Source of the DNA: an uncultured Curvibacter sp.
Lineage (GTDB): Bacteria; Pseudomonadota; Gammaproteobacteria; Burkholderiales; Burkholderiaceae
Direction: 5' to 3'
Assembly: GCA_946481355.1 (NCBI GenBank)
Contig: CAMLNH010000004.1
Span: forward strand, 1 to 25,166
DNA length: 25,166 nt
Of this stretch, positions 14,611-22,252 are shown piece by piece; the first letter of the stretch is position 1; the number at the start of each line of letters is the position of its first letter. The notes beneath the pieces were generated by a model. It did no database searches and was not told the origin of the DNA. It saw only the letters and a list, made by a program, of their open reading frames with translations. The position numbers and the translations under genes are program-made.

Positions 14611-15441
14611 ATGCGCAACCTCAACGAGGACACCATCACCCAGGCCGTGATCGAGCGCTTCTCGAAGACGCCCGATCCCCGCCTCAAGGAGATCCTGACC
14701 AGCCTGATCCAGCATCTGCACGCCTTCGCGCGCGAGACCCAGCTCACCGAGGCCGAGTGGTTCCAGGGCATCGATTTCCTGACCCGCACCGGCCATATGT
14801 GTGATGACAAGCGGCAGGAGTTCATCTTGCTGTCCGACACCCTGGGCCTGTCGATGCTGACCGTGGCCATGAACAACAAGAAGCCGGCCGGTTGCACCGA
14901 GGCCACGGTTTTCGGTCCCTTTTATGTGGAAGGCGCGCCGAGGTACGAGAACGGCGACGACGTGGCCAATGGCGCCAGCGGCCAGCCCTGCGTGGTGCGT
15001 GGCACCGTGTGCGGCCTGGACGGCCAGCCCGTACCGAACGCGACCATCGAGGTCTGGCAGGCCGACGCCGACGGGAACTACGACGTGCAGTACGCCGAGC
15101 TGGTCCATCCACAGGCGCGGGGCGTGCTGCAGGCCCGCGCCGACGGCAGCTTCGATTTCCGCACCATCGTGGCCGAGGCTTACCCCATCCCCACCGACGG
15201 CCCGGTCGGCGAGATGCTGCGCGCCAGCAGAAACCACCCCTGGCGCCCGGCCCACCTGCATTTCATGATCAAGGCCGAGGGCTACGAGACCCTGATCACC
15301 CACGTCTTCCGCGATGGCGACCAGTACCTCGACTCGGACGCCGTCTTCGGCGTGCGCCAGTCCCTGGTGGCCGACTGGGTGCAACAGGCTGACGGAAGCT
15401 GGCTGCTTGAATTCGACTTCGTGCTCAACCCGAAGAAGTGA
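14611..15441 (+). CDS. Hydroxyquinol 1,2-dioxygenase (intradiol)
   Basis: This 276-residue intradiol dioxygenase has an N-terminal linker/dimerisation domain (about 1-100) and a catalytic beta-sandwich. The Fe(III) ligands are Y157 (ADGNYDVQY), Y191 (EAYPIP), H215 and H217 (RPAHLHFMI). The start RNLNEDTITQAVIERF and the TEATVFGPFYVEGAPRYENG block resemble hydroxyquinol 1,2-dioxygenases more than catechol enzymes. It opens 1,2,4-trihydroxybenzene to maleylacetate, the substrate of the reductase at 7993-9051. AGGAGA precedes the ATG. It is the first gene of a long operon, 50 bases ahead of dctP. Activity on catechol or chlorinated analogues is possible. Confidence 0.92.
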   Translation: MRNLNEDTITQAVIERFSKTPDPRLKEILTSLIQHLHAFARETQLTEAEWFQGIDFLTRTGHMCDDKRQEFILLSDTLGLSMLTVAMNNKKPAGCTEATVFGPFYVEGAPRYENGDDVANGASGQPCVVRGTVCGLDGQPVPNATIEVWQADADGNYDVQYAELVHPQARGVLQARADGSFDFRTIVAEAYPIPTDGPVGEMLRASRNHPWRPAHLHFMIKAEGYETLITHVFRDGDQYLDSDAVFGVRQSLVADWVQQADGSWLLEFDFVLNPKK

Positions 15442-15491
15442 GAGATCGCCGCAGAGCGATCACGACCCTACCTACAACCGAGGAGACAGAC

Positions 15492-16586
15492 ATGCAAAAA
15501 CGACAGATGATCAAGGGCGCCCTGTGCGCCGCCGCCCTGGCTGCCACGGCGCTCATGCCGGCCCAGGCCCAGCAGACCTTCAAGCTCACCATCGCATCGA
15601 GCCACCCCGTGGTGCTGCCCTGGGTCGGGCTGATGAGCACGCTCTTCGTGCCCGAGGTCAACAAGCGCGTCGAGGCCCTGGGCAAGGGCTACAAGATCGA
15701 GTGGCGCGAGGCCTATGGCGGCCAGCTCTACAAGATGAACGCCACGCTGACCAGCGTGGAGCAGGGCGTGACCGACATCGGCTGGGTCTTCCACAACCTC
15801 GAAGCCGCCAAGATGCCGCTGTCGCAGTTCGGCACCGTCACGCCCTTCACCACGGACGATGTGCGCGTCATCCTGGACGTGGCCAACGCGATGAACGAGA
15901 ACGTGCCGGCGCTCCAGCGCGAATGGGACCGCAACAACATGGTCTTCCTTGGCGCCACCGGCGTGGACACCTACCACCTCTTTACCAAGACGCCGGTCAA
16001 CGCCTATGCCGACCTCAAGGGCCGCAAGATTTCCGCACCCGGCTCCATCGGTCTGTGGCTCAAGGGTTCGGGTGCCGTGCCCGTGGACGGCTCGCTGACC
16101 AGCTACTACACCGACATCCAGAGCGGCGTGTCCGACGGCACGGTGTCCATCTCCACCGGCATCCTGCCTAACAAGATCTACGAGGTGGCGCCCTACGTCA
16201 CCAAGGTCAACATCGGCGCGCTCTACATCGGCGGCATGGCCATGAACAAGGACAGCTACGCCAAGCTGCCGCCCGAGGTGCAGAAGATCGTCAAGGACGT
16301 GGGCAAGGAATACTCGCGCGCGCTGGGTGAGACGCTGATGCAGCGTTACCAGGGTGCGCTCAAGACCATGGCCGAAGTAGGTGCCAAGCAGGCCGTGCCG
16401 GTGACGATCAGCGAACTCAGCGCGGCCGAGCGCGCCACCTGGGTCAAGACCATGCCCAACCTCGCGGCCGACTGGGTCAAGGCCAATGCCTCGAAGGGCC
16501 CGGCCAAGGACATCGTGAGTACCTACATGAACGAGTTGCGCAAGCGTGGCGTCAAGCCCGTGCGTGACTGGGACAAGGAACTTTGA
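15492..16586 (+). CDS. dctP: TRAP transporter substrate-binding protein
   Basis: This 364-residue protein has a signal peptide (1-26, ending AQA-QQ) and a DctP-type solute-binding fold. It captures a substrate in the periplasm for the DctQM membrane unit, which is driven by an ion gradient. In many DctP proteins a conserved arginine in the 'DLKGxKIR' strand binds the substrate carboxylate; here the stretch is DLKGRKISAPGS, with S181 in that place. This hints at a substrate that is not a simple carboxylate, or at another binding residue. The ATG at 15492 is set by AGGAGA and the signal peptide. Gene order dctP-dctQ-dctM follows a ring-cleavage gene, so an aromatic or ring-derived substrate is likely. 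Confidence 0.9.
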   Translation: MQKRQMIKGALCAAALAATALMPAQAQQTFKLTIASSHPVVLPWVGLMSTLFVPEVNKRVEALGKGYKIEWREAYGGQLYKMNATLTSVEQGVTDIGWVFHNLEAAKMPLSQFGTVTPFTTDDVRVILDVANAMNENVPALQREWDRNNMVFLGATGVDTYHLFTKTPVNAYADLKGRKISAPGSIGLWLKGSGAVPVDGSLTSYYTDIQSGVSDGTVSISTGILPNKIYEVAPYVTKVNIGALYIGGMAMNKDSYAKLPPEVQKIVKDVGKEYSRALGETLMQRYQGALKTMAEVGAKQAVPVTISELSAAERATWVKTMPNLAADWVKANASKGPAKDIVSTYMNELRKRGVKPVRDWDKEL

Positions 16587-16605
16587 TCTCTGACGCTCTT
16601 GAAAA

Positions 16606-16635
16606 CTGCTGCCACCCTTGAGGTGGTGGCAGCAG
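16606..16635 (+). promoter_or_regulatory. Intercistronic hairpin between dctP and dctQ
   Basis: CTGCTGCCACC at 16606-16616 pairs perfectly with GGTGGCAGCAG at 16625-16635 over an 8-base loop. There is no T-tract, so it is not a standard terminator. The 3' arm runs into the AGGAAA ribosome binding site of dctQ. It could protect the dctP message 3' end or lower dctQ translation, so that the binding protein is made in excess. Confidence 0.6.
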
Positions 16636-16642
16636 GAAACAC

Positions 16643-17191
16643 ATGTCCTACGAAGCCAACACGGACCTCGAGTCCGCGCCGCCGCCGTCTGCGCCTGACA
16701 GCTGGTTCGGTCGCCTGATCGATGCGCTCAACGCCGCCGGTTCGGTGCTGATCGGTGCGGTCATGCTGCTGATGTGTGCCGACGTGCTGCTGCGCGATCT
16801 GGCCAACCGACCCATCGATGGTGTCGCCGAACTCGTGGCCACGAGCATCGTGATCATCGTCTTCCTGCAGCTGCCGGCCACCTTGCGGCATGGCCGCATG
16901 TCGCGTGCGGACCTGTTCATCGACCCCTACATCACCCGCCGTCCGCGGGCAGGCCGGCGCCTGCGTGCGCTGTTCTCTCTGGCCGGCGTCTTTGCCTGCG
17001 CCGTGATCGCCTACGCCACCTGGCCGCCCCTGCAACGTGCCTGGGCCGACAACGAGTACCTCGGGGTCGAGGGCGTGTTCACCTTCCCGACCTGGCCCAT
17101 GCGCGCCGTGGTGCTGGTGGGGGCCGCGCTGGCCGCCGTGCAGTACCTGCTGCTTGTGGTCCAGGACCTGAAAGAGAGCCGCCATGTCTGA
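16643..17191 (+). CDS. dctQ: TRAP transporter small permease subunit
   Basis: This 182-residue membrane protein has four predicted segments (about 28-50, 61-79, 108-127, 152-174) and the family stretch LRHGRMSRADLF after the second. It is the small subunit that joins DctM in the inner membrane. The N-terminal 20 residues are polar and proline-rich. AGGAAA precedes the ATG, at the foot of a strong hairpin. The stop overlaps the dctM start by 8 bases, so the two permease subunits are translationally coupled. Confidence 0.93.
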   Translation: MSYEANTDLESAPPPSAPDSWFGRLIDALNAAGSVLIGAVMLLMCADVLLRDLANRPIDGVAELVATSIVIIVFLQLPATLRHGRMSRADLFIDPYITRRPRAGRRLRALFSLAGVFACAVIAYATWPPLQRAWADNEYLGVEGVFTFPTWPMRAVVLVGAALAAVQYLLLVVQDLKESRHV

Positions 17192-18503
17192 TCTGCAGAT
17201 CGGCCTGCTGGCCATCGTGCTCATGCTGGCCGGCATCTACTTCGGCATGCACATCGGGGTGGCGCTCATCGTCACGTCCTTCGTCAGCGTGGCGTTGATC
17301 AAGTCGCCCGACGTTGCCGCACGCTTCGTGGCAGCTTCGGCCAACGACGCCATCCGTGACTACCTCTTCGGTGTCATCCCGCTCTTCGTGCTCATGGGCA
17401 TGCTGGTCAGTGTGAGCCGGGTGGGGCGCGACACCTTTGACGTCTTCCAGTGGCTGATGCGTCGCATCCGCGGTGGTCTGGGCCTGGCCACGGTGGGCGC
17501 CAACGCGGTCTTCGCGGCCATCACCGGCATCTCCATCGCCTCGGCCTCGGTCTTCACCAAGGTGGCCGTGCCCGAGATGATCCGCCACGGCTACACGCGC
17601 CGCTTCGCCGTGGGCGTGGTGGCGGGCTCCTCGGTGCTGGGCATGCTGATCCCGCCCTCACTGCTCATGATCATCTACGGCGTGCTGGCCGAGGAGTCGG
17701 TGGGTCGCATGTTCATTGCGGGCATCATCCCGGGCATGGTGTTGGCCACGGGCTTCGGTCTGCTCATCGTGGGCATGGCCTATCTGCGGCCGGCCATGAT
17801 CATGGAGAACCCGGCCGACATCACCCGCAGCGACGGGCACCACGAGACCTGGGGCAGCGCCGCGCGCAAGTTCCTGCCCATCCTGCTGCTCATCACCCTG
17901 GTGCTCGGGGGGCTCTACGGCGGCCTGTTCACGCCCACCGAGGCCGGCGCCGTGGGTGCGGCCGGCGCGCTGGTCATCGCGCTGCTGCGCCGCCGCCTGG
18001 ACTGGAAGAAGCTCTGGAGCGTGCTGACTGAAACCGGCTACGTCTCGGTCTCGGTACTCTTTCTGATCATCTCGGCCATGCTCTACAGCCGCATGCTGGC
18101 GCTCACCGGCATGCCCGCAGCCGTCACCGAAGGCATCACGGCCATGGGCTGGGGACCGACGGGCTTTCTTGCCGCCTACCTGGTCATCGTGATCGCCATG
18201 GGCTGCATCATCGATTCGGTCTCCATCATGCTCATCATGCTGCCCATCGTGCTGCCCATCGCCCGCAGCTTCGGCATGGACATCGTGTGGTTCGGCGTGA
18301 TCACCGTGGTGGCGGTGGAGATCGGCCTGCTGACCCCCCCGTTCGGCGTCTCGGTCTACACCGTCAAGTCGGCGCTCAATGACACGCGCATCACCATCCG
18401 CGACATCTTCGCCGGCACCTTCCCCTTCGTGCTGGCCATGGTGCTCATGCTGGTGCTGCTTGTGAGCTTTCCGGGCCTGTCCACCTGGCTGGCGCGGATG
18501 TAG
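17184..18503 (+). CDS. dctM: TRAP transporter large permease subunit
   Basis: This 439-residue, very hydrophobic protein is the DctM transport subunit of the ion transporter superfamily, with about 12 membrane segments. Typical family blocks are FFGMHIGVALI-like N-terminus, GVIPLFVLMGMLVS, GISIASASVFTKVAVPEM, GSSVLGMLIPPSLLMIIYG, LFTPTEAGAVGA and GLLTPPFGVSVY. It moves the substrate delivered by DctP across the inner membrane with an ion gradient. The start overlaps dctQ by 8 bases, and the end lies 17 bases before the YciI gene. Length is standard. Confidence 0.95.
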   Translation: MSDLQIGLLAIVLMLAGIYFGMHIGVALIVTSFVSVALIKSPDVAARFVAASANDAIRDYLFGVIPLFVLMGMLVSVSRVGRDTFDVFQWLMRRIRGGLGLATVGANAVFAAITGISIASASVFTKVAVPEMIRHGYTRRFAVGVVAGSSVLGMLIPPSLLMIIYGVLAEESVGRMFIAGIIPGMVLATGFGLLIVGMAYLRPAMIMENPADITRSDGHHETWGSAARKFLPILLLITLVLGGLYGGLFTPTEAGAVGAAGALVIALLRRRLDWKKLWSVLTETGYVSVSVLFLIISAMLYSRMLALTGMPAAVTEGITAMGWGPTGFLAAYLVIVIAMGCIIDSVSIMLIMLPIVLPIARSFGMDIVWFGVITVVAVEIGLLTPPFGVSVYTVKSALNDTRITIRDIFAGTFPFVLAMVLMLVLLVSFPGLSTWLARM

Positions 18504-18520
18504 ACCTCAAGGAAACTCCC

Positions 18521-18826
18521 ATGCTGTTTGCTTTCATCCTCATCGACAAGCCCGACCATGGCGCCTTGCGTCAGCGCGTGCGCCCGGAGCACAAGGCCTA
18601 CCTCGGCGCCATGGCTGATCGCATCGCCTTCGCCGGCCCCTTCGTTCACGACGACGGTCAGACCATGCTGGGCAGCCTGCTGGTGATCGACTTCCCCAGC
18701 CGCGACGCGGCCCACGCCTGGCTGGCCGACGAGCCCTTCACCAAGGCCGGGCTCTATGCCGGCACCACCGTCCACGCCTTCGCCAACCTCTGGCCGCAGA
18801 AGGCCGGCTTTCCGCCTACCGCCTGA
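18521..18826 (+). CDS. YciI-family protein (dimeric alpha+beta barrel)
   Basis: This 101-residue cytoplasmic protein starts MLFAFILIDKPDHGALRQRVRP and belongs to the YciI family, related in fold to muconolactone isomerases. The conserved histidine is H24 (RPEHKAYL), and D70 (WLADEPFTKAGLY) is the usual acidic position. The family has few assigned reactions; some relatives act on lactones or chlorinated ring-cleavage products. Placement in an intradiol operon makes a role on a ring-cleavage intermediate plausible, but this is inference. AAGGAAA precedes the start. The next gene begins within 14 bases of its stop. Confidence 0.88.
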   Translation: MLFAFILIDKPDHGALRQRVRPEHKAYLGAMADRIAFAGPFVHDDGQTMLGSLLVIDFPSRDAAHAWLADEPFTKAGLYAGTTVHAFANLWPQKAGFPPTA

Positions 18827-18839
18827 GATGACGAGGAAC

Positions 18840-19142
18840 ATGATCAAGCACATTGTCATGTGGAACGTGCGTGGCGCCACGCCAGCCGAGAAGGCGCATG
18901 GCGCTGAGCGCCTCAAGCGCAGCTTCGAGAGCCTGCGCGGTCGCATCCCGGGTCTGCTGCATCTGGAGATCGGCGTGGACAGCAGCCGCATCGACTATGC
19001 CTGCGATGTGGTGCTGTACAGCGAATTTGAAACCCAGGCCGCGCTCGACGCCTATGCGGAGCATCCCGAGCACCTGCGCGTCAAGCAGGAGGTGGCCGAT
19101 CTGCGGATCGCACGCTATCAGGTCGACTACGCGGCCCCCTGA
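18840..19142 (+). CDS. Dabb-family protein (stress-responsive alpha-beta barrel)
   Basis: This 100-residue protein has the Dabb pattern: MIKHIVMWNVR at the start, LLHLEIGVD in the middle, and DAYAEHPEHLRVKQEVADL near the end. The fold is a dimeric alpha+beta barrel, shared with olivetolic acid cyclase and with methylmuconolactone isomerase-like enzymes. No reaction can be assigned. I chose the ATG at 18840, with GAGGA directly before it; an ATG at 18828 would add four residues. The gene is tightly packed between the YciI and NTF2-like genes, so all three are probably made together. Confidence 0.86.
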   Translation: MIKHIVMWNVRGATPAEKAHGAERLKRSFESLRGRIPGLLHLEIGVDSSRIDYACDVVLYSEFETQAALDAYAEHPEHLRVKQEVADLRIARYQVDYAAP

Positions 19143-19172
19143 TTTTTTGTTTTTGATCGAGAAGGAAGAGGC

Positions 19173-19790
19173 ATGAGCAATACATTCAACGACGAACTGC
19201 AGATCCGCCAGATGGTGGAGCGTTGGGCCGTCTGGCGCGACGCCGGCGACTGGGAGCGCTTCGCCACCGTCTGGCATCCGGAAGGTGTGATGATGGCCAC
19301 CTGGTTCCAGGGCCCGTTTGCGGAATTCATCCGCGTCACCAAGGAGGGCTGGGCCAAGGGCGTGAGCATCCTGCACTTCCTCGGCGGCTCGGCCATCGAG
19401 GTCGCGGGCGACCGCGCGATCGCCCAGACCAAGATGACGATCTCGCAGCGCGGCATGGTCGAGGGCGCCGACGGCCCCGTACTCTGCGACGTGGTTTGCA
19501 CCGGCCGCTTCTATGACTTCGTGACCCGCCACAACGGCCAATGGAAGCTGATCCACCGCCAGCCCATCTACGAGAAGGACCGCATCGACCCGGTGGACTC
19601 CACCGCCGTGCTCAAGCTCGACCAGCAGGCACTGGCCACTTTCCCCGAAGGCTACCGCCACCTGGCCTACATCCAGACCCGCATTGGCTACACCGTGAAG
19701 ATGGACATGCCCATGCTCAAGGGGCCGGTAGTGGACGAGCTCTACAGGCGCGGCGCACGCTGGCTGGCTGGTGGCCCGCTGGAACGCTGA
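19173..19790 (+). CDS. NTF2/SnoaL-like domain protein
   Basis: This 205-residue protein has an NTF2-like cone fold in its first 130 or so residues: ELQIRQMVERWAVWRDAGDW, then FATVWHPEGVM, then GRFYDFVTRHNGQWKLIHRQ. The remaining 70 residues (from about IYEKDRIDPVD) are an extra C-terminal region that plain SnoaL proteins lack. NTF2-like enzymes include dehydratases, isomerases and cyclases. Histidines and aspartates at WHPEG and in the WKLIHRQPIYEKDRID stretch could be catalytic. I cannot name the reaction. A GAAGGAAGAGG stretch precedes the ATG. The gene lies between the Dabb gene and a Bug binding protein in the dioxygenase operon. Confidence 0.85.
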   Translation: MSNTFNDELQIRQMVERWAVWRDAGDWERFATVWHPEGVMMATWFQGPFAEFIRVTKEGWAKGVSILHFLGGSAIEVAGDRAIAQTKMTISQRGMVEGADGPVLCDVVCTGRFYDFVTRHNGQWKLIHRQPIYEKDRIDPVDSTAVLKLDQQALATFPEGYRHLAYIQTRIGYTVKMDMPMLKGPVVDELYRRGARWLAGGPLER

Positions 19791-19821
19791 GATTCAAGAA
19801 TTTCAAACCGAGGAGACAAGC

Positions 19822-20811
19822 ATGAACAAGACATCCCTGAAACGACGACAACTCGTGCAGGCCGTGCCTGCCCTGGCCTTGGCCAGTCTGGCCCCGGGCG
19901 CCTGGGCCCAGGCCTACCCGAGCCGCCCACTGCGTGTCATCGTGCCGCAGCCGCCGGGCGGCGGTTTCGACTACGTGGCGCGCGCGCTGGGAGATCGCCT
20001 GGCCAAGCAGATCGGCCAGAGCGTGGTGGTCGAGAACAAGCCGGGTTCCGGAACCCTCGTGGGCACGGACGCCGCGGCCAAGGCTGACCCCGATGGCTAC
20101 ACCCTGCTCATGGGCTCGGTGTCCAACATCGCGCTCAACATGGGCCTGTATGAAAAACTGTCCTACGACAGCCTGCGCGACTTCGAGCCCGTGGGCCTGG
20201 CCGTGAGCTACAGCTACACGCTGATGGCGCGCAACGACCTGCCTTTCAACACGCTCAAGGAGGTCGTGGCCTATGCCAAGGCGAATCCGGGCAAGCTCAA
20301 CTACGCCTCGGCCGGTAACGGCTCGGGCCAGCACGTGCTGGCCGCGGCGCTCTGGCACCTGGCCGGTGCCGACATCACGCACATTCCCTACAAGGGCGCA
20401 CAGGCCGCCTACCAGGACCTGCTGGGCGGGCGAGTGGACCTGTTCTTCGACCTGTCGTCCACGGCGCGCCCGCAGGTGGATGGCGGCAAGGTCAAGGCCC
20501 TGGCCCTCTCGGGTGCCGAACGCAATCCCATGCATCCGAACGTACCCACCATCCTCGAAAGCGGCGTGGCCCAGCTCGATCTCGAGTCCTGGTTTGGCTA
20601 CTTCGTGCCCGCCAAGACGCCAGCCGCCGTGCAGGAACGCCTGCGCAGCGAGCTGGCTAAGGTCATCGCCCAGCCCGAATTGCAGGAGAATTTCCGCAGT
20701 CGCGGCGGCAAGCCGCTCAGCCTCAACGCCGCGCAGACCAAGGCCCTGGTCCAGCGCGACGTCGAGCGCTGGACCAAGCTGGTGCGCGACATCGGCATCA
20801 AGGCCGACTGA
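19822..20811 (+). CDS. Bug-family (TctC-type) periplasmic binding protein
   Basis: This 329-residue protein has a twin-basic signal region (MNKTSLKRRQLVQ, cleavage near AWAQA) and the Bug hallmarks: AYPSRPLRVIVPQPPGGGFD, VVVENKPGSG, DPDGYTLLMGS and HIPYKGAQAAYQDLLGG. Bug proteins bind carboxylates or aromatic acids in the periplasm for tripartite tricarboxylate transporters, but no tctA or tctB gene is near, so it either shares a remote permease or acts as a sensor. The ATG is set by GAGGAGACAAGC in front, almost the same leader as dctP. It is in line with the dioxygenase operon. Confidence 0.92.
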   Translation: MNKTSLKRRQLVQAVPALALASLAPGAWAQAYPSRPLRVIVPQPPGGGFDYVARALGDRLAKQIGQSVVVENKPGSGTLVGTDAAAKADPDGYTLLMGSVSNIALNMGLYEKLSYDSLRDFEPVGLAVSYSYTLMARNDLPFNTLKEVVAYAKANPGKLNYASAGNGSGQHVLAAALWHLAGADITHIPYKGAQAAYQDLLGGRVDLFFDLSSTARPQVDGGKVKALALSGAERNPMHPNVPTILESGVAQLDLESWFGYFVPAKTPAAVQERLRSELAKVIAQPELQENFRSRGGKPLSLNAAQTKALVQRDVERWTKLVRDIGIKAD

Positions 20812-20831
20812 TTCTGTTCCAAGGAAAGCCC

Positions 20832-21377
20832 ATGAAAATTCTCGGTATCACAGGCAGCCTGCGCAAGGCGTCCTACAACACCCTGGCGCTGCGTGCGGCG
20901 CAGAAGCTCGCGCCGGCGGCCGGCGTGGAGATCGCCATTGCCGACCTCTCGGCGATTCCGCTCTACAACGACGACGTGCGCCTGGCCGGCGAGCCCGCGG
21001 CCGTGACCGCGCTCAAGGCCCAGGTGCGCGCGGCCGACGCCGTGCTCATCGCCACACCGGAGTACAACTTCTCCATCCCCGGCGTGCTCAAGAACACGCT
21101 GGACTGGCTCTCGCGTCCGCCCGAGCCGCCGTTCGACGGCAAGGTCGTGGGCATCATGGGCGCCTCGCCGGGCCAGGTGGGCACGGCGCGCGTGCAGTAC
21201 CACCTGCGCCAGGTCATGGTGTTCATGAATGCCTTCGTGGTCAACAAGCCCGAGGTTTTCATCAACCACTGTGCCGGCAAGTTCAATGCCGAAGGCGAGC
21301 TCACCGACGAGGCCACGGCCAAGGTCATCGGCGAGCTGCTGGTGGCGATGAAAAACCTTAAGGCCCGCGTGAACTGA
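20832..21377 (+). CDS. NADPH-dependent FMN reductase (quinone reductase type)
   Basis: This 181-residue flavodoxin-like protein has the FMN phosphate loop GSLRKASYN (8-16), the TPEYNFSIPGVLKNTLDWLS block and GIMGASPGQVGT. Relatives such as ChrR reduce FMN, quinones or metal ions with NAD(P)H. In a hydroxyquinol operon, a likely use is to reduce hydroxybenzoquinone formed by autoxidation back to hydroxyquinol; this is inference. AAGGAAA precedes the ATG. It is the last gene of the operon and is followed by two hairpins. Confidence 0.9.
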   Translation: MKILGITGSLRKASYNTLALRAAQKLAPAAGVEIAIADLSAIPLYNDDVRLAGEPAAVTALKAQVRAADAVLIATPEYNFSIPGVLKNTLDWLSRPPEPPFDGKVVGIMGASPGQVGTARVQYHLRQVMVFMNAFVVNKPEVFINHCAGKFNAEGELTDEATAKVIGELLVAMKNLKARVN

Positions 21378-21385
21378 GTCGCCAG

Positions 21386-21450
21386 GGCCGGAGACGCCGT
21401 CCGGCCGTCTCTTACACTTCAGGCCCGCTCCACCACGGGGCGGGCCTGAA
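21386..21450 (+). terminator. Tandem hairpins ending the dioxygenase operon (weak U-tract)
   Basis: The first stem pairs GGCCGGA (21386-21392) with TCCGGCC (21400-21406), followed by a pyrimidine-rich stretch. The second pairs TTCAGGCCCGCTCC (21418-21431) with GGGGCGGGCCTGAA (21437-21450), 14 pairs with one G-T and a 5-base loop. Neither has a clean T-run, so Rho-independent activity is uncertain. Confidence 0.5.
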
Positions 21451-21461
21451 GAAAGCATCCC

Positions 21462-22217
21462 TTGAGTTTCCCCGTCATCACCGACCCGTATTTCTATCTG
21501 GTGTCGGTCCCCGCGGTGCTGTTGCTGGGCATCAGCAAGAGCGGCTTCGGCGCCGGCTTCGGTTCGCTGGCCGTGCCCATGATGGCGCTGGCCGTCACCG
21601 TGCCGCAGGCCGCGGCCATCCTCATGCCTGTGCTGCTGCTCATGGATCTGCTGGGCATTGCAGCGCTGCGCAAGGAATTCGATCGCGGTCTGCTGAAATT
21701 CATGCTGCCCTGGGGCCTGCTGGGCACGCTGATCGGCACCCTGTTGTTCAAGCTGCTGGCCGCGCCCGTCGTGGCCGGCATCGTGGGCGTCTTCACGCTG
21801 CTCTTCCTGGCCCAGCGCCTGCTGTTCCCGCCGCGTGCTGACAGCGCACCGCCGCCGCGCTGGCTGGGCGCCGTGCTGACCACGGCCGGCGGTTTCACGA
21901 GCTTCGTCGCCCACGCGGGTGGGCCGCCCGTCTCGGCCTATGTGCTGCCGCTCAAGCTGCGGCCCATCGTCTTCGCGGCCACGCTGTCCTGGTTCTTCTT
22001 CTTCATCAACCTGTCCAAGTGGGTTCCCTATGCCTGGCTGGGCCTGCTGGACTGGCGTAACCTGGCCACCTCCATCGTGCTGCTGCCGCTGGCGCCTGTG
22101 GGCGTGTGGGCGGGCGTGCGCATGGCGCGGCGCATCGATCCCCAGCTGTTTTACCGGCTGATCTACCTCGGCCTGCTGCTCACCGGGCTGAAGCTGGTCT
22201 GGGACGCCTTTCATTAA
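21462..22217 (+). CDS. TSUP (TauE/SafE) family permease
   Basis: This 251-residue integral membrane protein has about eight hydrophobic segments and the paired family motifs: LGISKSGFGAGFGSLAVPMMAL near the N-terminus and GGFTSFVAHAGGPPVSAYVLP in the second half. TSUP proteins export or import sulfur-containing anions such as sulfite, sulfoacetate or taurine, and some move other organic anions. The start is TTG at 21462, with GAAAG upstream. It lies 84 bases past the FMN reductase and beyond two hairpins, so it may be a separate unit. Whether it exports a pathway by-product is unknown. Confidence 0.88.
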   Translation: MSFPVITDPYFYLVSVPAVLLLGISKSGFGAGFGSLAVPMMALAVTVPQAAAILMPVLLLMDLLGIAALRKEFDRGLLKFMLPWGLLGTLIGTLLFKLLAAPVVAGIVGVFTLLFLAQRLLFPPRADSAPPPRWLGAVLTTAGGFTSFVAHAGGPPVSAYVLPLKLRPIVFAATLSWFFFFINLSKWVPYAWLGLLDWRNLATSIVLLPLAPVGVWAGVRMARRIDPQLFYRLIYLGLLLTGLKLVWDAFH

Positions 22218-22252
22218 GCGCGTGCAGGGGACGATCTGCAAGAATCCTCCCC

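Noticed and set aside
21418..21450. Strong hairpin as a proven Rho-independent terminator
   Set aside because: There is no T-run on either side, so it is listed only as a probable transcript-end structure.
20598..22241. 547-codon open frame on the minus strand across the Bug, FMN reductase and TSUP genes
   Set aside because: It crosses three clear genes on the other strand and encodes a low-complexity Q/H/R-rich product.
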